A stretch of DNA of 14,714 nucleotides from an uncultured cyanobacterium. Lineage in GTDB: Bacteria; Cyanobacteriota; Cyanobacteriia; PCC-6307; Cyanobiaceae. Shown here piece by piece: positions 1-6,713 of this stretch; position 1 is the stretch's first letter; every line of letters starts with the position of its first letter. Where the stretch lies: positions 1 to 14,714 of the forward strand of contig CAIXOZ010000080.1 in assembly GCA_903921295.1 (NCBI GenBank). Direction: 5' to 3'. The position numbers and the translations under genes are program-made. The notes beneath the pieces were generated by a model, which saw only the letters and a program-made list of their open reading frames with translations, did not search any database and was not told the DNA's origin.

Positions 1-294
1 GCGGATGGCATCGATCTGGCGCAGATCGTTTGAGAGGGTGATGCCTCCGACCCGCAGGCTGCCCTGCTGAAAATCCTCGAGGGCATTGAAGGTGCGCAGG
101 AAGGTGCTCTTGCCGGAGCCCGAGGGACCCATGATCACGACCACCTCACCGCGCTGCACCGTCAGGTTGGCGCCGCGCAGGGCGTGGTAGCCGTTGGGAT
201 ACCACTTGTTGATTCCCCGCGCCTCGATCATCACCGCCGCGTCATCGGCCGGCTGGGGGAGGCTGGGGTCGATCGACATCGGGGAGGGGGACAT
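1..294 (-). CDS. bgtA: Amino-acid ABC transporter ATP-binding protein (BgtA/GlnQ-like), 3' part cut off by window edge
   Basis: The first 98 codons of an ATPase that powers uptake of polar amino acids from the inner face of the plasma membrane. Reading from ATG 294, residues 22-49 give the strand typical of GlnQ/BgtA proteins (IEARGINKWY), followed by a perfect Walker A, GPSGSGKST, at residues 56-64 and then FLRTFNALE. The Q-loop, signature and Walker B lie beyond the edge. The start ATG shares its A with the TGA of the upstream permease (TGATG), so translational coupling is likely. A second in-frame ATG lies at 279. The order binding protein-permease-permease-ATPase matches the Anabaena N-II system natF-natG-natH-bgtA, hence the symbol. 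GlnQ and AapP are equally close family names, so the symbol rests on gene order. Confidence 0.93.
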   Translation of the reverse strand, partial: MSPSPMSIDPSLPQPADDAAVMIEARGINKWYPNGYHALRGANLTVQRGEVVVIMGPSGSGKSTFLRTFNALEDFQQGSLRVGGITLSNDLRQIDAIR

Positions 295-1526
295 CAGGAG
301 CTGGGGAGGGGGTTGGGATCCAGACGACGCTCGAGGGCCCGGCTGCCCAGCCCGAGGGCGGCGCAGCAGCACCAGAACAGCACAGCCAGCGTCAGATAAA
401 CCTCGGCGTTGCGACCGAGATAGGCCGGATTGGCCATCACGGTGCCTGCGACGAAGAGAAGGTCGCTGAGGCCGATCAGCGACAGCAGGGTCGTGTCCTG
501 CAACAGGGTGATGAACTGACCGACGGTGGCCGGGAGGGCCACCCGCAGGGCCTGGGGCAGAACCACATGCAGCAGCGCCAGTGGCAACGGCAGCCCGAGC
601 GAGCGCGCCGCTTCCATCTGGCCCCGGGGCACGGCCGCCAGGCCGGAGCGCACGGCTTCGGCCACATAGGCCGCGGCGAACAGGGTCAGCACCCAGGCCG
701 CCCGCCAGACCCGCTCAGGCGCGAGGCCGCCGGGCAGCAGGAAGCCGAGGATGTTCTGGCCCAGGAAGAGCAGGGTGATCAGCGGCGCGCCGCGGATGAA
801 TTCGATGTAGAGCACCGAGCCCCAGCGCAGCAGGGGCAGCGTGCTGCGACGCCCCAGGGCCAGCAGAATCCCGAGCGGGAAGCAGAGCAGGATCGCGAAG
901 CTGGCTTCCAGCAGAGTGAGCAGCAGCCCCCCCCAGTCTGAGGAGGGCACCTGGATCAGCCCGAGGCCGCCGCTGATCAGCACCATTCCCACCAGGTAGA
1001 GCAGGGGCCAGAGCAACGGCAGCCAGCGCTGCCAGTGTCCGGGGATCCGCTGCGCCCAGCGGCCGGCGGCCCAGCGCAGGATCAGCAGCAGGGCCGTGAT
1101 CAGCCACCAGCGCAGCTGGATCACCACGCTCAGCTTGAGCGAGACGGGAACCAGCAGCGCCAGCGTGATCAGCAGCAGCAGGGCCAGTCGGTCGTTCCGT
1201 GGCCAGCGCTGGGCGGGGCGATCCGGCCGCGGCAGGCCGCGCAGCAGTCCCCAGCTGAGACCGGCGGCGGCGGCCAGCAGGGTGGTGAGCAGCCAGAGTC
1301 GCCATTGCTGCGGTTCCGGGTAGCGGCCGACCGCAAACAGGGTGCTGTTGGCCTGAATCACCGCCCAGCGCGCCTGGGTCGTCGCCCAGTGTCCCAGCCC
1401 CAGGGCTGCCGCCGCCAGGCCCACGATCAGGGCGACCGAGATCACCCCATCGAGGGGTGAGGCGAACAGTTCGCTTCTGAGGCGACGCCCCAGGGCATGG
1501 CGGGAAGGAACGGGGGGCATCGTCAT
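294..1526 (-). CDS. natH: Amino-acid ABC transporter permease (NatH/AapM-like)
   Basis: A 410-aa inner-membrane permease of the HisM/GlnP class. The N-terminal ~190 residues form an extra hydrophobic region with several helices, as in the AapM/BztC branch. The C-terminal ~200 residues are the BPD_transp_1 core, and the ATPase-contact EAA loop (EAARSLG, then VLPQALR) lies near residue 305. Core helices around residues 205-260 carry the IEFIRGAPLITLLF segment typical of these permeases. The start ATG at 1526 overlaps the previous gene's TGA by one base. A second ATG two codons later (1520) cannot be excluded. It pairs with the other permease in this operon to form the channel. The acidic/neutral amino-acid specificity is inferred from the Anabaena N-II gene order, not from this sequence. 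Confidence 0.92.
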   Translation of the reverse strand: MTMPPVPSRHALGRRLRSELFASPLDGVISVALIVGLAAAALGLGHWATTQARWAVIQANSTLFAVGRYPEPQQWRLWLLTTLLAAAAGLSWGLLRGLPRPDRPAQRWPRNDRLALLLLITLALLVPVSLKLSVVIQLRWWLITALLLILRWAAGRWAQRIPGHWQRWLPLLWPLLYLVGMVLISGGLGLIQVPSSDWGGLLLTLLEASFAILLCFPLGILLALGRRSTLPLLRWGSVLYIEFIRGAPLITLLFLGQNILGFLLPGGLAPERVWRAAWVLTLFAAAYVAEAVRSGLAAVPRGQMEAARSLGLPLPLALLHVVLPQALRVALPATVGQFITLLQDTTLLSLIGLSDLLFVAGTVMANPAYLGRNAEVYLTLAVLFWCCCAALGLGSRALERRLDPNPLPSS

Positions 1527-2503
1527 CAGCGCTCCTTCAGTTGCACCAGCCGGTTGACGCCATTCATCAGCGCCGAGATCAGCAGATCGATCACCAGGTA
1601 GGCCCCGAGCAGGATCACCACCACCTCCACATCACGGCCGGTCTGGTTGCCGGTGGTGCTGGCCACGGAATAGAAGTCGGGATAGCCGCAGGCCACCGCC
1701 AGGGAGGAATTCTTGGCGAGGGAGATGAACTGACTGTTGAGGCCGGGCACGATCACCCGCAGGGCCTGGGGCAGCACGATCTGCACCAGGGTCTGGGGCT
1801 GGCTGAGCCCGAGGGAGCGAGCCGCTTCCCACTGCCCCCGCGGCACGGAGGCGATGCCGCCGCGCACCACCTCGGCGATGAAGGCGCCGGTGTAGACCAC
1901 CAGGCCGGTGAGCAGGGCGCCGAATTCCACCGACAGGCTGATCGGTGCCTGCCAGACCCCGTTCACCAGCTGGGCGGCGCCGAGATAAAGCCCGGATTTG
2001 GCCAGCACCAGCCCCGGGAGCTGAATCGCGGCGCTGCCATTGGGGAGGGCCAGAAACACCACGAAATACCAGAACACCAGCTGCAACAGCAGCGGAATGT
2101 TGCGGATCAGCTCCACGTAGCCCCGGGCCAGCCGGCGCAGCAGGCCATTGCTGCTGAAGGCTGCCGATCCGGCCACCAGGCCGAGCAGGCTCGAGCCCAC
2201 CAGGCCGGCCAGCACCACCCGCAGGGTGTTCACCAGACCGGCGGCCAGGGCGCGCCAGTAGGGCATCGCCGGGTCGTAGGGGAGGGCCGTTTCGGCGATT
2301 GGGAACCCGGCGGGATTGTCGAGCCAGCCGAAGCTCAGCAGCAGGCCGGCAGCGGTGAGGTTGCGCACCAGGTTGGACACCAGGAAGGCCACCAGCACCA
2401 GCACGATCAGGCCGACAGCCGCCTGCACCAGCCAGGGGAGGATCTGCCGATGGCGCCACCAGGGGATCGGGGTCGCCGCAGCAGGCATGGGGCGGGTGGC
2501 CAT
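1526..2503 (-). CDS. natG: Amino-acid ABC transporter permease (NatG/AapQ-like)
   Basis: A 325-aa permease, the second channel half of the same transporter. The start chosen is ATG 2503 (MATRPMPAAATP), because it gives the same TGATG junction with the upstream binding-protein gene that occurs at the next two junctions. The reading frame stays open to 2545 but would then overlap the upstream gene by 43 bases. A first transmembrane helix follows the WLVQAAVG segment, and a long periplasmic loop holds FPIAETALPY, seen in AapQ-type permeases. The conserved ELIRNIPLLLQLVFWYF segment is present. The EAA loop reads EAARSLGLSQPQTLVQIVLP, followed by the NSQFISLAKNSSLA stretch typical of this subfamily. 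Confidence 0.92.
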   Translation of the reverse strand: MATRPMPAAATPIPWWRHRQILPWLVQAAVGLIVLVLVAFLVSNLVRNLTAAGLLLSFGWLDNPAGFPIAETALPYDPAMPYWRALAAGLVNTLRVVLAGLVGSSLLGLVAGSAAFSSNGLLRRLARGYVELIRNIPLLLQLVFWYFVVFLALPNGSAAIQLPGLVLAKSGLYLGAAQLVNGVWQAPISLSVEFGALLTGLVVYTGAFIAEVVRGGIASVPRGQWEAARSLGLSQPQTLVQIVLPQALRVIVPGLNSQFISLAKNSSLAVACGYPDFYSVASTTGNQTGRDVEVVVILLGAYLVIDLLISALMNGVNRLVQLKER

Positions 2504-3564
2504 CAGCGGAAGGGCGGCGAATAGATCAGGCCGCCGTTGTTCCACTGACGGTTCAGGCCCCGGTCGAGTTTCAGAGGGGAGCCCGGGCCGACGTTGCGAT
2601 CAAAGATCTCGCCATAGTTGCCCACGGCTTTGACGATCCTGACCACGAAATCAGCCGGCAGGCCCAGCTGCTTGCCGAAGTCGCCCTCCACGCCCAGGAA
2701 ACGCCGCAGTTCGGCCAGGTTGGGATTGGCCTTGGCCTCGGCCAGTTTGCTGTCGATAGTGGACGTGCTGATGCCGAGCTCCTCGGCCTGCATCAGGGCA
2801 TACACCGTCCAGCGGATGGCGTCCGCCCAGGCTGGATCGGCGTTGACGCTGGCCGGGGTGAGGGGCTCCTTGCTCAGCACATCCGGCAGGAGCACGTGAT
2901 CGTCGGGGTTCGGGAAGCTGGTGCGCTTGCCGGCCAGCTGGGAGCGGTCGCTGGTGACGGCGACGCAACGCCCGCCCAGGTAAGCGGCGTAGGTCTGATC
3001 ACCGGTCTGGAATTTGAGAGGGGTGTAGGCGACGTTCAGCTGGCGCATCTGATCGGCCAGGTTGAGCTCGGTGGTCGTGCCGCTTTCCACGCAGACCGGT
3101 TTGCCGGCCAGATCCCTGAGGCTGCTGATGCCGCTGGCCCTGGGGGTCATCACCCCCTGGCCGTCATAAAAGGTGGTGGGGCCGAAACTGAGGCCATTGC
3201 CGCCAGCAGCATCGCGGCTGAGGGTGTAGGTGGTGTTGCGCGAGAGCAGGTCCACCTCACCGCTGGCCAGGGCGGCGAAGCGTTCGCTGGAATTGAGGTC
3301 GCGGTAATCGACCTTGGTGGGATCGCCGAAGACGGCGGCGGCCACGGCCCGGCAGATGTCGACATCGAGGCCGGAATACTGGCCATTGCTGCTGACGAAA
3401 CTGAAGCCCGGCAGCTTGCCGTCCACGCCGCAGATCAGCTTGCCGCGGCTTTTGATCATCGCCAGCTTCTGGCTCTGAACGCCGCCGTCTTCGGAGGCGC
3501 AGCCGGACACCAGCAACACGGCCCCGAGGGAGGCGAGGGCCAGCAGCTGTCGAAAACGTGCCAT
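2503..3564 (-). CDS. natF: Amino-acid ABC transporter substrate-binding lipoprotein (NatF/AapJ-like)
   Basis: A 353-aa periplasmic solute-binding protein of family 3. ATG 3564 is chosen because it places a clean lipoprotein signal directly at the N-terminus: MARFRQ, then the hydrophobic LLALASLGAVLL, then the lipobox VSGC with Cys22. The frame extends upstream to ATG 3630 (375 aa), which would put a polar 22-residue extension before the signal peptide. Domain hallmarks include KSRGKLICGVDGKLPGFS, then YSGLDVDICRAVAAAVFGD, then the C-terminal GLNRQWNNGGLIYSPPFR, which is close to AapJ/BztA proteins. It delivers amino acids to the two downstream permeases. No Shine-Dalgarno is obvious at either start, so the start is not certain. 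Confidence 0.92.
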   Translation of the reverse strand: MARFRQLLALASLGAVLLVSGCASEDGGVQSQKLAMIKSRGKLICGVDGKLPGFSFVSSNGQYSGLDVDICRAVAAAVFGDPTKVDYRDLNSSERFAALASGEVDLLSRNTTYTLSRDAAGGNGLSFGPTTFYDGQGVMTPRASGISSLRDLAGKPVCVESGTTTELNLADQMRQLNVAYTPLKFQTGDQTYAAYLGGRCVAVTSDRSQLAGKRTSFPNPDDHVLLPDVLSKEPLTPASVNADPAWADAIRWTVYALMQAEELGISTSTIDSKLAEAKANPNLAELRRFLGVEGDFGKQLGLPADFVVRIVKAVGNYGEIFDRNVGPGSPLKLDRGLNRQWNNGGLIYSPPFR

Positions 3565-3642
3565 GCGAAGACGTGCGTTGGCGGCAGTTTGCCAGGAGTT
3601 CGGCCGCTGCATCAGTGGCGCCTCGGACATTGCTGTCGGGCC

Positions 3643-4047
3643 TCAGGGGCCCTGGCGGCGTTCGCCGTCGGCCGGACTGGCCTGCAGCGGAGCCAGCAGC
3701 TGGTGTCGCGCCTCGGCCACCGTCAACCCATCGAGCGCGATCCACTTCGTTCGGCTGGTGGCTCCGCGCACGAGCGTGACGCTGGCGCGGGGTCTGTTCA
3801 GGCGCTCCGCCAGGAAGCGCACCAGGCCGGCATTGGCCGCTCCATCCACCGGTGCGGCCTGCAGGGCGATCAGCACCGCTCCGTCCCGTTCGCCGACCAC
3901 GGCATCACGGCGGCTGCGCGGCTGCAGCCGGATCTCAAGATGCCTGGGGGCCGCCTGGCCGGGTCCAGGGCCGGGGTCGATCGCCGCGCCTGCCGCTGTT
4001 GACGGGTCGATCTGCAGCGCTGTCCGTTGTCTGCGGCTGCGATCCAT
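3643..4047 (-). CDS. DUF167 / YggU-like protein
   Basis: A 134-aa protein whose C-terminal ~95 residues match the DUF167 (YggU) family: LEIRLQPRSRRDAVVG, then ALQAAPVDGAANAGLVRFL, then VTLVRGATSRTKWIAL. The APVDGAAN loop and the SRTK segment are the family's most conserved points. The molecular function of the family is not established. ATG 4047 is preferred because GGAG lies just before it, although the spacing is short. A GTG at 4062 would add five residues. The first ~40 residues are Pro/Gly/Ala-rich and outside the domain. The gene lies 78 bp upstream of the lipoprotein start (12 bp from the longer alternative start) on the same strand, so it may head the amino-acid transporter transcript. 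Confidence 0.85.
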   Translation of the reverse strand: MDRSRRQRTALQIDPSTAAGAAIDPGPGPGQAAPRHLEIRLQPRSRRDAVVGERDGAVLIALQAAPVDGAANAGLVRFLAERLNRPRASVTLVRGATSRTKWIALDGLTVAEARHQLLAPLQASPADGERRQGP

Positions 4048-4073
4048 ACCCTCCAGGCACACGCCCGAGTTCG

Positions 4074-4808
4074 ATGACAGTTCAGCATGAGCGCACCTTG
4101 AAGGTGCTGTTCGCCCATCCCCTGCCCCATGGGCTCAGCCTGCGGGAGGTGCAGGGGCTGATCGAAGCGCTTGGGGGGGCCGTGACACCGCTGGGCGACA
4201 ACCGTGTCCAGATCCGTCTTCAGGATGGCTCCCAGACCTGGCTGCACGGTATTCACGCCCAGGGAGCCTCCGAACTCGACGCCGAGGCCGTGATGCGGCT
4301 GCGCCATCTGCTGCGGGCGGCCGGGATCGCTCCAGGGCATCCGCAGGCTCCCGGTCCAGCCTCTGCACGGGGTGATCAGGCACGGCTGCTGGTGCTGCAG
4401 CTCAGCCATCGCCGCTGCGATGCCTATCGACTCGACGGCGACAGCGTTGCGCACAGCCAGCTGCGCAGCGACGGTCTCTGGGGCACGCGCCAGAGCACCA
4501 CCCATCGCAAGGAAAGGGATCTGCCCGGGCAACGGGCCCCGATCGACAGCGCCTTGCTCGAGCAGCTCTCTGCGCAGATCGCGTCGTCTGATCGGGTGCT
4601 GCTCGTCGGCCATGGCACCGGCCAGAGCGATGTGCGCCAGCTGCTGCTGGCCCACCTCGAGCGGCGTCATCCGGATCTGCTTGATCGGATCCAGGCGGTG
4701 CTCACCGTCGATGACGACCAGCTGACCGAGGCCCGCCTGCTGGCTCTCGCCCGCGAGCACGTCGGCCAGGTCCCCCGTCGCCATCACCCCCCGGTCCAGG
4801 GGGCCTGA
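4074..4808 (+). CDS. Two-domain protein: HicA-like fold plus eRF1-domain-3-like ('translational machinery') domain
   Basis: A 244-aa soluble protein with no signal peptide or membrane helix. Residues 21-85 (LSLREVQGLIEALGG, RVQIRLQDGSQTWLHGI, MRLRHLLRAAGI) have the helix-strand-strand-helix pattern of HicA-type double-stranded-RNA-binding folds, ending in the typical 'L..LL..AGI' helix. The catalytic His of HicA toxins is not at the expected place (GDN instead of GSH). Residues 104-230 (LLVLQLSHRRCDAYRL, SDRVLLVGHGTGQSDV, HPDLLDRIQAVLTVDDDQ, LALAREH) resemble proteins annotated 'translational machinery protein' or the bacterial eRF1-like group, whose core reads roughly 'evLvvGpGtaK..l..yl..hp.l...i.gvet.D'. 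A role at the ribosome or on RNA is inferred by remote resemblance only. The ATG lies 26 bp from the divergent DUF167 start. No HicB-like partner is adjacent. Confidence 0.72.
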   Translation: MTVQHERTLKVLFAHPLPHGLSLREVQGLIEALGGAVTPLGDNRVQIRLQDGSQTWLHGIHAQGASELDAEAVMRLRHLLRAAGIAPGHPQAPGPASARGDQARLLVLQLSHRRCDAYRLDGDSVAHSQLRSDGLWGTRQSTTHRKERDLPGQRAPIDSALLEQLSAQIASSDRVLLVGHGTGQSDVRQLLLAHLERRHPDLLDRIQAVLTVDDDQLTEARLLALAREHVGQVPRRHHPPVQGA

Positions 4809-4812
4809 TCGG

Positions 4813-4828
4813 GGCCCCTTCCGGGGCC
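4813..4828. terminator. Hairpin between convergent genes, possible shared terminator
   Basis: GGCCCC, loop TTCC, GGGGCC forms a perfect 6-bp GC stem five bases after the stop of the plus-strand gene and 42 bases past the stop of the minus-strand heat-shock gene. No run of T follows on either strand, so intrinsic termination is only a possibility. Confidence 0.4.
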
Positions 4829-4870
4829 GTTCCTGACCGTTCTCCCTGCGGGTACACCTCGCTGCTGGAC

Positions 4871-5311
4871 TTACTCGACCGGCACCTGGATGCTGCGGGA
4901 ACGTCCTTCGCCGCTCTTGGGGATCTCCACCTCGAGCAGGCCATCGTGGAAGTGGGCCTTGAGGTGCTTCTGATCAACCTCGGCGGGCAGGGTGAAGCTA
5001 CGGATGAAGTTGCCGTAGGAACGCTCGACACGATGGAAGCGAAGACCCTTGTCTTCTTTCTCTTGATGACGTTCTCCCTGCAGGGTTAAAACACCATTGT
5101 CGAGGGTCACTTTCACGTCTTCTTTCTGTACACCTGGAATTTCCGCCCGCACCTGAAAGGCGGCATCATTTTCCGTGATGTCCACTCTTGGGCACCACTC
5201 GCCATTGCCGATCAGATCACCAGAACGCATCATCGGCAGGCCCATGGCGCGGCTGTAGCGATCAACGATGTCCTCAATTTCCCGGAGGGGTTCCCACTTG
5301 ATCAAGGCCAT
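4871..5311 (-). CDS. hspA: Small heat-shock protein, Hsp20 / alpha-crystallin family
   Basis: A 146-aa ATP-independent chaperone that holds unfolding proteins; cyanobacterial members also associate with thylakoid membranes under heat stress (family knowledge). The N-terminus (MALIKWEPLREIEDIVDRYS) is the form common in cyanobacterial HspA/Hsp17. The alpha-crystallin domain covers about residues 40-135: PRVDITENDAAFQV, AEIPGVQKEDVKV, NGVLTLQGER, then the consensus DGLLEVEIPK. The C-terminal IQV is the I-x-I-type motif that locks oligomers. The start ATG is supported by an AGGAG Shine-Dalgarno eight bases upstream. The gene is monocistronic, convergent with its left neighbour and divergent from pyrC. 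The symbol follows cyanobacterial usage for the single Hsp20. Confidence 0.95.
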   Translation of the reverse strand: MALIKWEPLREIEDIVDRYSRAMGLPMMRSGDLIGNGEWCPRVDITENDAAFQVRAEIPGVQKEDVKVTLDNGVLTLQGERHQEKEDKGLRFHRVERSYGNFIRSFTLPAEVDQKHLKAHFHDGLLEVEIPKSGEGRSRSIQVPVE

Positions 5312-5350
5312 GAAAAAAACTCCTGAAAGTCCAGAATCACGCTAAGGAGT
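5312..5350 (-). promoter_or_regulatory. Hsp20 leader: Shine-Dalgarno with complementary upstream arm, candidate RNA thermometer
   Basis: On the minus strand ACTCCT (5350-5345) is the exact reverse complement of AGGAGT (5324-5319), which contains the Shine-Dalgarno. The loop is 20 bases and six U's lie between the pairing arm and the start codon. Cold pairing would hide the ribosome site, and heat would open it. The Synechocystis hsp17 mRNA is known to use a short thermometer of this kind. The transcription start is unknown: a -10-like TAGCGT at 5344-5339 would, if used, leave the upstream arm outside the transcript. Confidence 0.4.
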
Positions 5351-5544
5351 GAGAGCTGGCTCGCCGCTGAAGAGCTGCAGCGTCAAGGCCGTAATCAGGC
5401 TGCAGCTCCCCGCTCCTGCAACGCTGGCAGTCCGTGCAACCTCTGGCCTTGCTGTCCGTGGGATCCCTGGCAGGTCCTGACCGTGGCGGCCCACACTGGA
5501 GGGATCCTCACCTCCCCCTACCGTCCTGCGGCGCTGTTCTGCTG

Positions 5545-6648
5545 ATGTCCCCGTCCCCTGCTTCGATCGAGACGTCGCCCCCCAGCCTCAGCCTGCGTCG
5601 GCCAGACGACTGGCATGTGCATCTGCGCGATGGCGCGATGCTGCGGGCGGTGGCACCGACCACGGCCCGTTCCTTTGCCAGGGCGATCGTGATGCCGAAC
5701 CTGGTGCCACCGGTGACCACGACGGCAGCAGCCCAGGCCTACCGACAGCGAATCCTTGAGGCCTTGCCGGATCACGCAGGCTTCCAGCCTCTGATGACGG
5801 CGTATCTCTGTGACGGCACGGATCCTGAGGACTTGGCGGCGGGGTTCCGGCAGGGGGTGTTCACGGCCTGCAAGCTGTATCCCGCCCATGCCACCACCAA
5901 CTCCGCTGCCGGGGTCAGTGATCTGGCCCGCCTGGAGCCCGTGTTCGCCACCATGGAATCCATCGGGATGCCCCTGCTGGTGCATGGTGAGGTCACCGAT
6001 GCCTGTGTGGACATCTTTGATCGGGAGGCGGTGTTCCTGGAGCGCCATCTCGATCCGCTGGTGCGCCGCCATCCCGGTCTCAAGGTCGTGCTGGAGCACA
6101 TCACCACCGAGCAATCGGTCGCCTTCGTCGAGGGTGCGGGCGCCTCGGTGGCTGCCACGATCACGCCCCATCACCTGCATATCAACCGCAATGCGATGTT
6201 TCGTGGAGGTCTGAGGCCGGACTTCTATTGCCTGCCGGTGGCCAAACGGGAGCGGCATCGTCTGGCGCTGCGTCGGGCAGCGGTCTCTGGTCGCCCCTGT
6301 TTTTTCCTGGGCACCGACTCAGCTCCCCATGCCCGTGCGGCGAAGGAATCGGCCTGTGGCTGCGCAGGCATTTTCAATGCTCCCTGGGCGATCGAGAGTT
6401 ATGCCCAGGTGTTTGAGGAGGAGCAGGCGCTGGAGCGCCTCCAGGGCTTCGCTTCTGAGCATGGGCCGCGTTTTTACGGCCTGCCACAGAACGAGGAACA
6501 GATCCGGCTCGTCCGTGAGCCCCAACGGATTCCAGAGCTCGTGCGACTGGACGATGGTGCGGGCGGCACGGTGGCTCTGGTCCCGTTCCATGCCGGGGAC
6601 ATTCTGAACTGGCGCCTGGAGGCGTCTGGTGGGGAAGATCGCCCTTAA
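5545..6648 (+). CDS. pyrC: Dihydroorotase (class II, PyrC)
   Basis: A 367-aa enzyme of de novo pyrimidine synthesis that closes N-carbamoyl-aspartate to dihydroorotate. All metal-site residues are visible, numbered from ATG 5545: His24 and His26 in HVHLRDG, the carbamylated Lys110 in TACKLYPAH, His147 in LLVHGE, His185 in VVLEHITT, and the catalytic Asp258 in FLGTDSAPH. The length fits E. coli-type PyrC (about 345-350 aa) with a ~15-residue Ser/Pro-rich leader. The frame stays open upstream to 5434, but the sequence before residue 1 of this call (GGPHWRDPHLPLPSCG) looks non-conserved. No Shine-Dalgarno is apparent. The 233-bp gap to hsp20 holds both promoters. Confidence 0.96.
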   Translation: MSPSPASIETSPPSLSLRRPDDWHVHLRDGAMLRAVAPTTARSFARAIVMPNLVPPVTTTAAAQAYRQRILEALPDHAGFQPLMTAYLCDGTDPEDLAAGFRQGVFTACKLYPAHATTNSAAGVSDLARLEPVFATMESIGMPLLVHGEVTDACVDIFDREAVFLERHLDPLVRRHPGLKVVLEHITTEQSVAFVEGAGASVAATITPHHLHINRNAMFRGGLRPDFYCLPVAKRERHRLALRRAAVSGRPCFFLGTDSAPHARAAKESACGCAGIFNAPWAIESYAQVFEEEQALERLQGFASEHGPRFYGLPQNEEQIRLVREPQRIPELVRLDDGAGGTVALVPFHAGDILNWRLEASGGEDRP

Positions 6649-6713
6649 GGTGTGGTCGGATCCCAGATCGCAATCACCGGCAGCGTGCGCGCCTCCGGCT
6701 CTCATGGAACGGT

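Noticed and set aside
1541..2524. Long plus-strand open frame (327 aa) opposite the permease gene
   Set aside because: Rich in His, Gln and Gly with no recognisable domain; it is the antisense of a well-supported permease in high-GC DNA.
3565..4073. NtcA-type GTA-N8-TAC site controlling the transporter
   Set aside because: No convincing match was found by eye upstream of the operon; nitrogen control stays open.
4074..4330. HicA toxin of a HicAB toxin-antitoxin pair
   Set aside because: The toxin His is absent, no HicB-like gene is adjacent, and the domain is fused to a second, larger domain.
5338..5360. CIRCE operator (HrcA site) before the heat-shock gene
   Set aside because: GCTAAGGAGTGAG has a passing likeness, but there is no TTAGCACTC / GAGTGCTAA inverted pair.
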